Below are positions 21,673 through 32,391 of a stretch of 64,000 bases of DNA, piece by piece. This stretch comes from Morinoia aosen (taxonomy: Eukaryota; Arthropoda; Malacostraca; Amphipoda; Talitridae). The stretch covers positions 44,794,859 to 44,858,858 of the forward strand of contig CM059575.1 of the NCBI GenBank assembly GCA_030386875.1, read 5' to 3'. Position numbers and translations under genes: made by a program. The notes beneath the pieces are model-generated. The model was not told where the DNA came from and ran no database searches. It was given only the letters and a program-made list of their open reading frames with translations. Numbering within the stretch: position 1 is the stretch's first letter; each line of letters begins with the position of its first letter.

Positions 21673-22586
21673 TTTCGTGCTTGGTCACCATAATTTGTGT
21701 GGTACCAGCATAAATTGCTACTAGCATCACGAGAGCGGGACCGAAAGCGACGGTCTTGATTTGACCTATCATAAGATCTACCTCTATCAAAGCGTTGAGG
21801 AGGAGGAAAAGGATGATAGTTGGAGGGATAGTCATAGGGATAGTCGTAGGCATTTTGGTGGCTTTGGAATCTCCCTGGGCCTTGCTGAATGTGAGCTACG
21901 CTCTGACCACTCTGACCTAACTGGCAATTCTGTAAAGCTTGCTTTATCTCAGCGATGTCTTGCTGCATCTTATCTATTGTGGCTGATGATTGATTCCTAG
22001 TATTTGCGGGGCTAAAATTCGCAGCAGCTGCATTCAGGGAAGCAACTTGCGGTGCTTGTGACAAATTAATGTTGCGCATCACCGTCTCAGTGGACTCCGC
22101 GAGCTTTTCCAACGTTTGATCAGGGCCTGCTAGCGATAGAAATGGACGCACATTGTGAGGAAGCTTAGTCATGAAAACTTCCTTCAGAAATCCCTCAGCT
22201 ACGGCAACACCCGTAGCGAGTTTGCGCAACTCTTTAACTAACGAAGTGGGAGAGAAAGAGCTACAGACAGATGGAATTGCTGAGGCGTCTACAAGAGACC
22301 TAAATTTGTCCGCATCGGACATCTGCAACTTCTGCAGAATCTTTCTTTTCAAGGTGCCGTACGGATCAAAGGCGAGAGGGTTTTCGAGCAATTGATTTGA
22401 ATCATTCAACAATTTTGTGGGAGCTGCGGAAACAAGGGCGTAGAATTGATCGGTGTTATCAGTTACTTTATGATACCTAAACATAGCTTCAACCTGTTGG
22501 AACCAGGTATGAGCGTCCTCCGGAATGAAAGGGGGGAGCCTAATGGGTTTTGTGGGGGCTCGATCTTCATTATCTGATTCAGTCAT
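21606..22586 (-). CDS. Gypsy B gag
   Basis: 326 codons. The N-terminal region IRLPPFIPEDAHTWFQQVEA is characteristic of capsid proteins of one large arthropod gypsy lineage. A Gln/Arg/Tyr-rich stretch follows, then a single zinc motif, CWYHTNYGDQARKCGSRFC, close to the C-terminus. Gag forms the particle and packages the RNA. The ATG at 22586 follows a leader of about 620 bp after the 5' LTR. The 3' end overlaps pol, as expected for gag-pol frameshift expression. The frame is intact. Confidence 0.9.
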   Translation of the reverse strand: MTESDNEDRAPTKPIRLPPFIPEDAHTWFQQVEAMFRYHKVTDNTDQFYALVSAAPTKLLNDSNQLLENPLAFDPYGTLKRKILQKLQMSDADKFRSLVDASAIPSVCSSFSPTSLVKELRKLATGVAVAEGFLKEVFMTKLPHNVRPFLSLAGPDQTLEKLAESTETVMRNINLSQAPQVASLNAAAANFSPANTRNQSSATIDKMQQDIAEIKQALQNCQLGQSGQSVAHIQQGPGRFQSHQNAYDYPYDYPSNYHPFPPPQRFDRGRSYDRSNQDRRFRSRSRDASSNLCWYHTNYGDQARKCGSRFCPRYTEMTSGNANSDA

Positions 22587-23212
22587 GCTAGCAGCTTTCT
22601 TTCAATTTGCGCAATCAACGCCTATGACTTGGAATTTGCGTGGCAAAGGTTTGCGTTATTTCTTTACCTACACAATCATTTAAATTAAGTTGAAACAGAA
22701 GGAAGGAAATATGAAATTGGAAACGAGAAAAAAAAATTTTATGCGGTATGCGGCAATTTAGCGTAGGCACAGAAATAAAGCAGGTGAGAAAAATTATTTT
22801 TCTACCTACTCAATCGATCAAGAACGTTGAAGAAACGGAGGGAAAGAGAGAATGGAAACGCGAATTTTTACGGTAGTCAGAATAAACGTAATAAACGTAA
22901 GCACAGAAATAGGAAAAAAAATATATTTTTCCTACCTACTGAGGCACATAAAACAAAAGGACAGTATAGCGCTGAAAGAAAAAATTTTGTTAGAGCTGCT
23001 CAGAGAATCACCATTAACATGGTAAATCTAAGAAATTCTCAAAGACTACGACATGGGAAATTTATCACTACCATGATATACCAAAATTAACCTCTCTCAC
23101 GACTTCCCAAACACTTATCGAGTTGAATAGATTTTTTTTAAGTTTTAAAGAAAGTTTTGGGGTTATTTTAACTGGGGTCTTCACCAGTGATTTTTATCTC
23201 TGGGGTCACCAG
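22587..23212 (-). other. Gypsy B primer-binding site and leader
   Basis: On the minus strand the sequence next to the 5' LTR begins CTGGTGACCCCAGAGATAA, the expected place for the tRNA primer-binding site (TGGTGACCCC-type sites are common in arthropod gypsy elements). The rest is A-rich non-coding leader. Plus-strand open frames in this stretch are low-complexity Lys/Arg/Asn-rich and are not genes. Confidence 0.7.
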
Positions 23213-25510
23213 TGTTAGGATCTGGCCGAGGGGTATAGCCAGTCCTTACAATACCTCGACAAGCGTCTGGGAGAAAATCGTGAGAAGGATAATCAGGCAC
23301 TTTGGACTCAGCTTTTTTTGGGTATATATTGGAAGGAAGCCGGAGAAAACCGCCGAGTCTTGAACCACCGACGAACTTGGCTAGAAGAGGGTTTGCAGTC
23401 CGGGCAGTCGGAAGGCTCCTGGAGAAGTGCTGGAGTCGACCGCGTGTGTGTGTGTGTGGTTTGCAAATGATGTAAGGGGGCCAATATGTCGACTTTGAGG
23501 AAACCGTGACGTTGTGAGTGATCGATTTTGATTGAGTTGAGGCCAGGCAAGGCGGCTCAAGTTGAGGCAATTCTTAGGTGAGTTAAGTAGCATTAAAGCC
23601 CAAACAAGCTAGACCAAAAATGAGGCCCAAAGCCAGGTAAATTCTGGTGAAGTCACGTCCAGTTAAGGTCGGGCCAGTTCCGGCCAGTTTAAGTTTAAGA
23701 TTTTAGGCAAAGCAAGGCGGCTCAAGTTGAGGTAAAACAAGGCCCCAGGGGAGGCTGTTGCGAGTGGTGTGTGGCGATGACGTTGAAGTCCTGCAAAGAG
23801 TCCAATAGCTGGATGAACAGTCCAAAGAGACATCAAGGAACTTTCCACCACTGACAGTCCCACATCATTGCAATTAATAAAACTCCCACACGGCAGAATT
23901 CGAGAAATCCTACAGATTTGACTCTAGTTAATTTCATTTGTTCTCTTTCTCGTCAAGCTCAAAAGTAGAGAGATAGGACAGAAGCAATTAAGAAACTCTT
24001 ATACAGCTGCTCTTGCTTTTAAATACAAGGCATAAAATTTAAGAATTTTTAGTAATACTTTTAGTGATTATCTAAGAGCATAATCGGGGATCAAATCCTT
24101 GGAACCATGGAAAAACACATGACTTAACAAGACATGGTTCATGAAGCAAAAGAAAAGGATTCCAGCAATTAAGAATTTCATAGAAGGAAAATTGATGCTC
24201 CTTTATGTACTCTAGAACATCTCTATACCTTGTACAAGAAATAACAGAGAAAAATTCTAAGGTTTCATGGATATAAATCCTACTGAAATCACTGATAAAT
24301 AGCATTTGCAATACTAAAAAAATTAAGGAATAATCTCCAATATAAAAAAGAAACACTAAACGTTTTGCTCGCACCGAAAGGAAATATGCTCAAGATGAAA
24401 ACATGAAAATCAGTGCGGCGATTTACCCGGCGGCTCTACACGTCGGCATTCGCCAAGCCGCCGGCATAATTTGTACGCACTCACGAAAGGCAAATGGTAG
24501 TGGGTATTTTTGTCACAAGAATGAACAGAATGGAATTAAATTTTTATTCAAATGATTTGAATTGAAATAAGTGCGATTAAACGCAAGGTTCAAGGCGTAT
24601 GAACTATAAAAATTGAAATTCAAAACTTTAGCAAGCATCGACCTGAATAATCTTCGTAATTTATAAACATACGAGATTATTAAGAGCCATTTTTAATTAT
24701 TATTTCACGTTGGAACATATCTAAGAAAACTACTGCAAGTATGTTTGTAAAAAAAAGAAAATACTATTATAACACATGCTTATAGTGCAATTAAAGTCCG
24801 GAGTAGTGACAGGGGACGGCAGTGTATGCTCCGCCCTTTGGAACACAAAGACACACTATCAACAAAGAACGCCGGCAATTTAGCCGCGTTCGTTCACGAG
24901 TCAGTTTATGAATAATTCTCGATATGATACAGACAACCGCAATATATTACTTGCAGTAATGAAGAAAAGCAAGGACGTTAGCTGAATATCTAGTATGAAG
25001 TCTCAACACGTGAATTTGGAAATGACACGCAATATTCACTCTATATCGCCGAGTGAGCACTCTAGACAACACATGCTAGTCTAAGAATCTTACGCTACTT
25101 TAGAGTTTATCCCTAACTCCCGACACTGAGCAGATCTTTACGTTTAAACACAGTACACGCGAAAAATACATGGCTCAATATACTTTACCCGGTTTCTTTT
25201 CTATTCTAACCCTAAATTTCACTTGCACTTACGAGATGATGTTCGCACGCTAACAAGCCACAAGACAGAGTGAGTAACGCTCAGTTCAAGTGACGCGCTT
25301 GGATGTTGCCAAATCGGGCTGCTTTAAAACTCGAAATGTCGATTGATTATTTGATCTCTCAAGTATTTACACACAAACTTCCATGATTACGAATTAGAAG
25401 TAGAAAATAATTAATAATAAATTAGAGTAAGATTTTTAATGTTAATAATTAATTTATTTAAGTGCGAATGGAAAATTTATAATTCTTACGCTTGTGTAGC
25501 GATTGCTACA
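23213..25510 (-). repeat. Gypsy B 5' LTR (right copy), uninterrupted
   Basis: 2298 bp from TGTTAGGATC to GATTGCTACA. It serves as the empty-site reference for the two solo LTRs in the left copy. It is unusually long for a gypsy LTR and holds no recognisable frame. It includes a GTGTGTGTGT run and a GCCGGCG-containing segment near 24420-24470. Confidence 0.92.
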
Positions 25511-25570
25511 TATTGTTGCTACTACTATTTCAGGTAGATATCTGATAATTAGCTGTAAAGCTGGGTAAAA

Positions 25571-28500
25571 ATGCCAATGCTATGCTCAGTGGGAGAATTC
25601 AATCCTTTAGAGGAAGAATTCCCAGAATATGAAGTCAGGCTAAACTGCTTCCTGAGTATTAATAAAGTGGAAGATTCAAATAAAGCTAAAACATTTATTG
25701 CTCTGGTGGGCCCTAAAATTGTTAGGTTAGCCAAAGACCTACTCTCACCTAAAAGACTTTTAGATGCTACCTATGAGGAGATCATGGAAGCGTTAAGACG
25801 GCATTTTAAGCCGACACGCAACCAGATCTTTGAAAGGTTTAGGTTCCATAAGCGGAACCAGAAACAAGGGGAGAGCATTGCTGATTTTGTGGCTAGCTTA
25901 AAGGCCCTTACAGACACCTGTAATTTCAAACAGGAAGTTCTGGAAGAAACGCTGCTTGATAGGTTAATACTGGGTGTGGCCAGTAATGATGTTCAAAATT
26001 GTTTGCTTAATGAAAATGACCTCACATGGAAAAAAGCCGTGGATCTGGCAACTGCCAAAGAGACTCAACTGAGGGAGACGGTTGTGTTAAGGCAACCTAA
26101 TTCCATACTAAATGTGGGCCAGCATAGAGTAAAGCAAACTGCTATTAAGCCTCAGGGCAAAACTCAGGCTCAAGCTAGCCCCAAATCAGCATGCAGCGGC
26201 TGTGGTAATCTGCAATGGCGTAGAGATTGCCCCTATAAAGACAGTGTTTGTCATGGTTGTGGCCAAAAATGCCATCTTAAGAAGTGTTGCTTTAAATTGA
26301 AAAAGCAAAATTCTGCTAAAGACAACAAAAATAATTTTGTGCATGCTATGCATGAGAAAAGGGGGAGGGAACACCACCCTAACCCTAATAGAACTAACAA
26401 TGCAGCCTGTGCAGACTATCCAGTTGCCAATCTAGGCTGTTATGGAGAGATTTTCTCAATAGCCGAGGAAATGAAACCCCCAATCAAAATAAAATTGTTA
26501 CTAAATGGTGTGCCCTTAGAGATGGAGGTAGATACAGGTGCTGCCAGGTCTATCCCTTCAATGGCCACCTACTCTAAAATACCAGCTAAGTCAAGACCCG
26601 AGCTGAGACCTTCTGATGTTAAGCTTAGGACTTATGGGGGAGCGGAGCTAGTAGTTTGCGGAGAGATTAGAGCTAACATCCAGCGTGAATCTGGTAATAT
26701 GGTTCCTCAACTAGCAACTATTGTGATTGTAGACAGGGAGGGGCCAGCTTTGCTGGGTAGGGACCTGATTGACTCCCTTGGGCTAACTATAGTATCAAAT
26801 AATGTCAACAAATTGACTACCTGCCCTGAAGAGTTAGCAAATAAATTCCCTGACCTTTTTCAACCAGGTCTAGGTTGCTTTAAGGGAAGGAATTTCAAAA
26901 TAGAAGTGGATCCAGCCGTACCACCAAAGTTTTGTAAGGCCAGGAACGTGCCTTACACACTGAGACCTAAGGTGGAGGCAGAACTGGATAGACTGGTGCA
27001 GGAAGGTATCCTCACCCCTGTACAATACCCGAGATGGGCAGCGGCGATCGTCCCTGTGCTCAAGGCTGATCAAAGCATCCGCATCTGTGGGGACTACAAA
27101 TTAACAGTCAACAGAGCCACTAGGCTTGATACCTACCCTATACCCAGAGTGGAAGATCTATTTGGCGGGTTAGCAGGAGGAGTTATATACTCCAAGCTAG
27201 ATATGTCTCAGGCATACGCTCAACTACCCTTGGATGAAGACTCCAAGGAACTCACGGTAATAAACACCCACAGAGGGTTATTTGCCTACAACCGTCTCAG
27301 TTTTGGAATTGCGTCCGCACCTGGAATCTTTCAGCGTGCCATGGAAGGACTATTGCAGGGCCTCCCAGGAGTGTTCTGCTACCTGGATGACGTCCTGGTG
27401 AGTGCCACTAATGAGCAAGAGCACAAAAAGCGTCTCTATCAAGTCTTATCTAAACTACAGGAGGCAGGACTAAAACTGAAAATGGATAAATGCCAAATTG
27501 GAGTGCCACAGGTATCCTACCTTGGATACCAAATTGACAAGGATGGATTGCACCCCACTGCAGAGAAGGTAGCAGCAATCCAGAATGCACCAGCCCCTAC
27601 TAATGTAACTCAACTGAGAGCCTACCTTGGGCTGCTAAATTTCTATAGGAAATTTCTAAAATCATCTGCAACTATGCTGGAGCCCCTAAATACCTTACTG
27701 AGAGACAAAACCCCTTGGAAATGGGATGCAAGTCAGGAGAGAGCCTTCCAGAAATCTAAACAAGCCCTCCTGGACTCTCAGACTCTAGTCCACTTTGACC
27801 CTCATAAACCCATAGTGGTAGTGGCTGACAGTAGTGCGTATGGTGTGGGAGCGGTGCTGTGTCACCTTATTGATGGGATTGAACGCCCCGCCTATTTTGC
27901 CTCCCGAACTCTAACAGCAACAGAACGCAACTACTCTCAAACTGAGAAAGAAGCCCTAGCTATGGTGTTCGCACTTCGAAAATTTCATTGCTACCTGTGG
28001 GGACAAGATTTCACTGTGGTTACGGACCACAAACCTTTGTTAGGACTATTTGATCCGGGTAGAAGCATTCCTCCGATGGCATCCGGGCGCATTCAAAGGT
28101 GGGCTTTACTACTGCAGTCCTACAAGTTCACCTTGCGTCACCGGTCCGGCGTGCTGTTGGGCACAACTGATGCTCTCAGTCGTCTACCTTTGACAACTCC
28201 CGAGGAAGCCACACCTATTCCTGCGGAATGGACGTCCTTAGTAAATTTCCTCGAGTCAGCTCCAGTCACCAGCACCCACATCCGCGACGGCACCCTAAGG
28301 GACCCAGTACTTTCAAAGGTATACAAATACTGCCAAGTAGGCTGGCCTTCGACGGTAATTGGTGACCCTGATCTCGCTCCGTATACTAGGAGGCGAGACG
28401 AATTGTCCACACAAAATGGCTGTGTGCTCTGGGGAGCAAGAATTATTGTACCCCAAGCTCTCAGCCAAGCCATTGTGGACGAACTGCACTCTGGCCATGC

Positions 28501-29587
28501 TGGATCATCCAGGATGAAGGAGTTAGTTCGCAGCTATGTATGGTGGCCGCTGCTGGACAAAGATCTAGAAGAAACGACTAAGTCATGCAGCGAGTGCCTG
28601 AGCACTCGAGCTGCACCAACGAAAGCTGAACTCCATCCGTGGGAATGGCCTGCGAAGCCTTGGCATCGCATACACATTGACTACACGGGCCCAATGGATG
28701 AAAAATACTATCTAGTGATCGTGGATGCACACTCTAAGTGGGTTGAAATTTTTCCCACATCTACTACAACCTCTAGCGAAACGATCTCGTGCCTGAAACA
28801 CACTTTTGCGACATTTGGATTTCCAGTAACAATTGTTTCTGACAATGCAACGTGTTTCACATCGGCTGAATTCCAAGAATTTGTGAAGGCATGTGGTATG
28901 CGACATATTACGAGCGCACCATACCACCCTTCAACTAATGGACTGGCAGAGCGCATGGTACAAACTTTCAAGAAGAATATACGGAAGTCAACGGAACCCC
29001 TACGCCTAGCACTAGACAGGTTTCTGTTCAACTATCGGCTGACACCCCACACGACAACAGGTGTTACGCCCGCCGAACTGATGTTAGGCAGAAAAGTTCG
29101 CTCTCGTCTTGATCTGCTTTGGCCGTCAGAAACAATCGCGTCCAAAGTTGCCCAACGCCAGGACGCTCAGAAAAGATACCACCCAGGGTCTCGCGCGGTT
29201 GATATTCCGCCGGAGTCTCCTGTGATGGTCCGTCAATACACGCCGGGTTCCCCAAAATGGACCCCTGCTACCACCATTGAGAAAACAGGCCCGGTATCCT
29301 ACAAGTGCCAACTGAAGGGGGGAGAGGTCGTTCGTCGACACCAGGACCAAGTTATTACCTGCTCGAACACCATCCCTGAACCCTTGGAACAACCTACGGA
29401 GGAAACCGTCGTGTTTCCACAACCTGCTCAAAATTCATACCCACCACCTCCGACCAATGAACCTGACACCGGAACACCTGATTACCCGACTCCCACCCAG
29501 GAGGCTAGGATGCACGAGCCTCCAAGTGCTAACATCTCACGCAGGTCTACCCGGGCTCGGAAGCCTGTGGTGAGAATGGACCTTTAG
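25571..29587 (+). CDS. Gypsy A gag-pol polyprotein in a single frame
   Basis: 1338 codons without a stop. Gag covers about residues 1-200 (RRHFKPTRNQIFERFRFHKR, ESIADFVASLKALTDTCNF). Two zinc knuckles follow at ~207-241: the first, CSGCGNLQWRRDC, has Gln where His is expected; the second, CHGCGQKCHLKKC, is complete. Protease: LEMEVDTGAARSIPSM (~320) and LLGRDL. RT: IRICGDYKLTVN, YSKLDMSQAYAQLPL and YLDDVLVS (~603). RNase H: VVVADSSAYGVGAVL (~750) and VVTDHKPLLGLF. Integrase: HHCC (HSGHAGSSRM..CSECL, ~973) and DDE (HIDYTGPMD, VSDNATCFTS, NGLAERMV, ~1034-1125). The C-terminal end is Pro-rich. A fused gag-pol is usual in several metazoan gypsy lineages. Confidence 0.93.
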   Translation: MPMLCSVGEFNPLEEEFPEYEVRLNCFLSINKVEDSNKAKTFIALVGPKIVRLAKDLLSPKRLLDATYEEIMEALRRHFKPTRNQIFERFRFHKRNQKQGESIADFVASLKALTDTCNFKQEVLEETLLDRLILGVASNDVQNCLLNENDLTWKKAVDLATAKETQLRETVVLRQPNSILNVGQHRVKQTAIKPQGKTQAQASPKSACSGCGNLQWRRDCPYKDSVCHGCGQKCHLKKCCFKLKKQNSAKDNKNNFVHAMHEKRGREHHPNPNRTNNAACADYPVANLGCYGEIFSIAEEMKPPIKIKLLLNGVPLEMEVDTGAARSIPSMATYSKIPAKSRPELRPSDVKLRTYGGAELVVCGEIRANIQRESGNMVPQLATIVIVDREGPALLGRDLIDSLGLTIVSNNVNKLTTCPEELANKFPDLFQPGLGCFKGRNFKIEVDPAVPPKFCKARNVPYTLRPKVEAELDRLVQEGILTPVQYPRWAAAIVPVLKADQSIRICGDYKLTVNRATRLDTYPIPRVEDLFGGLAGGVIYSKLDMSQAYAQLPLDEDSKELTVINTHRGLFAYNRLSFGIASAPGIFQRAMEGLLQGLPGVFCYLDDVLVSATNEQEHKKRLYQVLSKLQEAGLKLKMDKCQIGVPQVSYLGYQIDKDGLHPTAEKVAAIQNAPAPTNVTQLRAYLGLLNFYRKFLKSSATMLEPLNTLLRDKTPWKWDASQERAFQKSKQALLDSQTLVHFDPHKPIVVVADSSAYGVGAVLCHLIDGIERPAYFASRTLTATERNYSQTEKEALAMVFALRKFHCYLWGQDFTVVTDHKPLLGLFDPGRSIPPMASGRIQRWALLLQSYKFTLRHRSGVLLGTTDALSRLPLTTPEEATPIPAEWTSLVNFLESAPVTSTHIRDGTLRDPVLSKVYKYCQVGWPSTVIGDPDLAPYTRRRDELSTQNGCVLWGARIIVPQALSQAIVDELHSGHAGSSRMKELVRSYVWWPLLDKDLEETTKSCSECLSTRAAPTKAELHPWEWPAKPWHRIHIDYTGPMDEKYYLVIVDAHSKWVEIFPTSTTTSSETISCLKHTFATFGFPVTIVSDNATCFTSAEFQEFVKACGMRHITSAPYHPSTNGLAERMVQTFKKNIRKSTEPLRLALDRFLFNYRLTPHTTTGVTPAELMLGRKVRSRLDLLWPSETIASKVAQRQDAQKRYHPGSRAVDIPPESPVMVRQYTPGSPKWTPATTIEKTGPVSYKCQLKGGEVVRRHQDQVITCSNTIPEPLEQPTEETVVFPQPAQNSYPPPPTNEPDTGTPDYPTPTQEARMHEPPSANISRRSTRARKPVVRMDL

Positions 29588-29639
29588 GATTGACTATATT
29601 GAATAAGGGGACTGGGGATACAGGGGGAGGGTTTCTAAT

Positions 29640-29653
29640 TAAGGAGGGAGGGG
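29640..29653 (+). promoter_or_regulatory. Polypurine tract of gypsy A
   Basis: AAGGAGGGAGGGG lies immediately before the 3' LTR and is the expected RNase H-resistant primer for plus-strand DNA synthesis. Confidence 0.85.
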
Positions 29654-30064
29654 TGTAATATAGCGAGTAGTGTAAGTTCTAGTTAGAGAGACCATAAGTT
29701 GGCAACGCTCGAGAGAGCAACACTCGCAAGCCAGTCTGCGATTGGCCTCGGGTTCAACAACAAGTATATGTTGACCGAGTGTGTATATAATTACTACTGT
29801 GGTTGGTATCTAACTTCTTAAGTTCTAAACTAATGTACTAATTCTATTCTACCCTATACTATACATTTCCCGTCTATCTCCGCTCTACTCTTGCTAGCCA
29901 CAGTATTGAAAATGGAGTATTAAGTTAAGGTATCCAAGAGGTGAGTGAACTATTTACCTAAATTGCTGTGTCATTGCAATTGTCTATTTTGTGCAGTACT
30001 CTGTCTATGTTGTCTATGTGGAACCTATGCTGTGCTCTAGTGTAGGGCTATCCACTCTATAATA
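29654..30064 (+). repeat. Gypsy A 3' LTR
   Basis: 411 bp, TGTAATATAG to CTCTATAATA, three differences from the 5' LTR by eye. It is followed by GCCAT (30065-30069), the right target duplication, and then LINE2 sequence. Confidence 0.92.
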
Positions 30065-30069
30065 GCCAT

Positions 30070-31190
30070 AATGAAACCTTATGGAGTTCATAATTTATGC
30101 TCTCCGCAATCATAGCGGGATTTTGGCTCGGAAGGACCGTAGAAAGCGTGCTGTAATTGGCAAAAAGTATGAATTTGAAAAATGATGTTGATTTGATAAT
30201 ATCAATTATAAATATCAGAAATAGGAGAGGCCCTAAGACAGACCCTTGTGGAACTCCATGGCTAATTGTCTGTGGTCCGATTTTGCGTCGTCAACGACAA
30301 CGTATAGCTTCCGATTTGTTAGGTATGATTTGAACCAATCATGGGCAATTCCTCGAATGCCATAACAGTGTAGTTTCGAGAGTAATATCTTATGGTCCAC
30401 ACAGTCGAATGCTTTTCGAAAGTCAAGAAAAACGGAGAAAACAAGCTTTCCTTCATCTATATTAGAGTAAAGGTACTGTAAATGATTTAATACAGTTTGT
30501 GTCGTTGATTTCTTAGAACGAAAACCGAATTGTCCGTCATAGAGAAAAGATTTTTGTTCAAAATACGAATACACATTTTTATACACAATTTTTTCAAATA
30601 TTTTGCTCATAATTGGTAATACAGAGATAGGTCTATAATTATTAACGCAGTTTTTATCACCATTTTTAAAAATAGGGGTGACTCTGGCAGTTTTGAGAGA
30701 GTTGGGGAAGATACCTTGAGAAAGCGAATGGTTGATAATATCAGATATGCACGGTGCTATTATATCAGCAATAGCCTTAAGAACTTTAGCTGAAAATGTA
30801 TTTAATCCATTTGATTTATTTTTCAAGTTGTTTATGCATGTAATTACATCGGAGGGGTTAGTTGGCGGGAAAAAGAAAGAGTTGTGTTCACGGACATGGT
30901 CCATGTATTGCAAGTGGTCTGTAGGTTCACTAACGACACTATCGGCTATATTTTTTCCTATATTTATAAAAAAGTTGTTGAACACTGTTGCAATATCTTG
31001 TTTATCATGATATTTTACATTTTCGTGAACGATGGATTCAATCGTTTTTTTAGCGTTATTATTCGGTCTATAGCATGAATTAAGCCGGCGCCAAGTTTTT
31101 TTAATATCAGTTTTGTAGTCAGTGAATTTGCGCGTAAAGTAGTTTTGTTTCGATGTTCGTATTTGATTTTTTAAGCATCCGTAGATGCCT

Positions 31191-31222
<32 letters not shown>

Positions 31223-32391
31223 GTCACATGAGTCCTGAATCTGTTATACGTTAATCTAGAGATTCGTCCTTCGTATAGTAAGGCTAGGTATGCTTGACGT
31301 TTCTTTATATTGATCACGATATCTTCAGTAATCCAAGGTTTTTGTCTATTTTTCGGCGTAATTGTGCGGGTGATTATTGGACAACATTGGTTATATGCGG
31401 TCGTTATAGTTTCAGTTAGATTTAGTATTGCTTGGTCAATGTTAATCGCATTATTGTCTAGTTCATAGATGTCCAATGATGGCATTAATTCTTCTAGAAC
31501 AGTTCGCATTGTCCCCAAGTTATATTCGTTTATACAACGATATGAAAAAGTCTCAGCATGTGGGCTGTTGCAGGGACTATAGACATTCTTCTTGATGAGA
31601 AACACCGGAAAATGGTCAGATAAGTCAGAAATTATTATTCCTGTAAGAAAATCAGTCGGATCTAACATAAAAATATTATCGAGCAACGTGGCAGATTCGG
31701 ATGTAATACGCGTAGGTTTCGTGATGATTGGAAGGAAGGAGTTAGACTGAAAAACATTTATGAAGTTTGAGATTTGTTCACAGCTTTCATATTGAAGAAG
31801 ATCGTAGTTGAAATCCCCGCAAATTATTATGTCATTGTATAGAGATTTGTTAAACTGAGATATTATGCTTTGAAGCTCGTTCAGGAAAGAAATGTTGCAA
31901 GCTGTTGGGGGCCTATATACAGTCCCAAGTACAATCCGTTTACCATTTTTCGTTAGTTCTATAAATAGAGTCTCAATATGTTCACGATTCATAGTCGCAC
32001 TTATAATGTTTTTCGATGATATGTGTTTAGATATGTACGTACTGATGCCACCACCACGTTTGTTGCTACGGAGTGAATGATGGCTATTATAGTTCTGAAT
32101 TTGAATTAGGTCTTTAGTTGAGTCATCTAGCCAACTTTCGGTGAAACTGAGAACATCAAAATTGCTGTTTAGCTCAGTGATAGTACAAGATATTTCATCT
32201 ATTTTCGGATAAATGGACCTACAGTTCCAACATAATACTGAGAGATCGTTACAGGTTTTTTTCATCGATTCATTGAATTCTTTAATATTTAGGTATTTAC
32301 AATTCCCAGTTTCATTTAGGTTTGGATGCAGTCTATTCAAATGATTGAGATCTGGATCAATATCATCGAAAATATCAACATGGTCAGTCAT
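30070..32391 (-). pseudogene. LINE2 ORF2, endonuclease and RT domains
   Basis: ATG at 32391. The endonuclease covers about the first 300 residues (CWNCRSIYPKID, FTESWLDD, NKRGGGISTYI, ICGDFNYDLL, DLSDHFPVFL). RT follows ([45 protein letters not shown]). Three defects are visible. A SINE 3' fragment plus an ATT repeat interrupts the frame at 31173-31225. One base is missing near 30270, just before [13 protein letters not shown]. The catalytic FADD box reads FANY at 30158-30153, removing both aspartates. The frame is cut at 30070 by gypsy A and resumes at 14135. Even without the later insertions this copy could not reverse-transcribe. Confidence 0.88.
31170..31225 (+). repeat. SINE 3' terminal fragment with (ATT)n tail in LINE2 ORF2
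   Basis: AAGCATCCGTAGATGCCTTC followed by about ten ATT units. The 20-bp head is the 3' end of the SINE family seen at 34480, 47500, 47850 and 53740. Its removal rejoins the LINE2 protein (..RTHVT with NQIRTSKQ..), so it is a real insertion. Only the last ~20 bp of the SINE are present. Confidence 0.75.

Larger units (their letters stand above)
14724..25510 (-). mobile_element. Gypsy B: large Ty3/gypsy element inserted in the leader of gypsy A
   Basis: LTRs lie at 14724-18226 and 23213-25510, both opening TGTTAGGATCTGGCC and closing GATTGCTACA in plus coordinates. TATT flanks the element (14720-14723 and 25511-25514). The left LTR is 3503 bp only because it holds two solo LTRs; subtracting 411+4 and 786+4 gives 2298, the exact length of the right LTR. 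The coding strand is minus: the 5' LTR is the right one, then a ~620-bp leader, gag, and pol in the -1 frame. The purine tract TTGGGGGGTAA lies just before the other LTR. Both frames are open and I counted only about a dozen LTR differences by eye, so the copy is young. The unit without nested LTRs is about 9.6 kb. Confidence 0.92.
14136..30064 (+). mobile_element. Gypsy A: Ty3/gypsy LTR retrotransposon with nested elements
   Basis: The element runs between two 411-bp LTRs (14136-14546 and 29654-30064), with a GCCAT duplication on either side. After removal of gypsy B (14724-25510 plus its 4-bp target copy) the element is about 5.1 kb, a normal size for a gypsy element with a single gag-pol frame. 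Sequence after the 5' LTR begins CTGGCGACGAGGATT, the likely tRNA primer-binding region. A purine tract, AAGGAGGGAGGGG, precedes the 3' LTR. By eye the two LTRs differ at three positions, so the insertion is young. Confidence 0.92.

Noticed and set aside
22827-23090. Lys/Arg/Asn-rich plus-strand frame in the gypsy B leader
   Set aside because: Low-complexity A-rich leader DNA on the antisense strand of the element; no domain.
14136-30064. Endogenous retrovirus with an envelope gene
   Set aside because: Gypsy A ends with integrase and a Pro-rich tail before the polypurine tract, and gypsy B ends with pol; there is no third frame with signal peptide or membrane segment, so both are treated as LTR retrotransposons.
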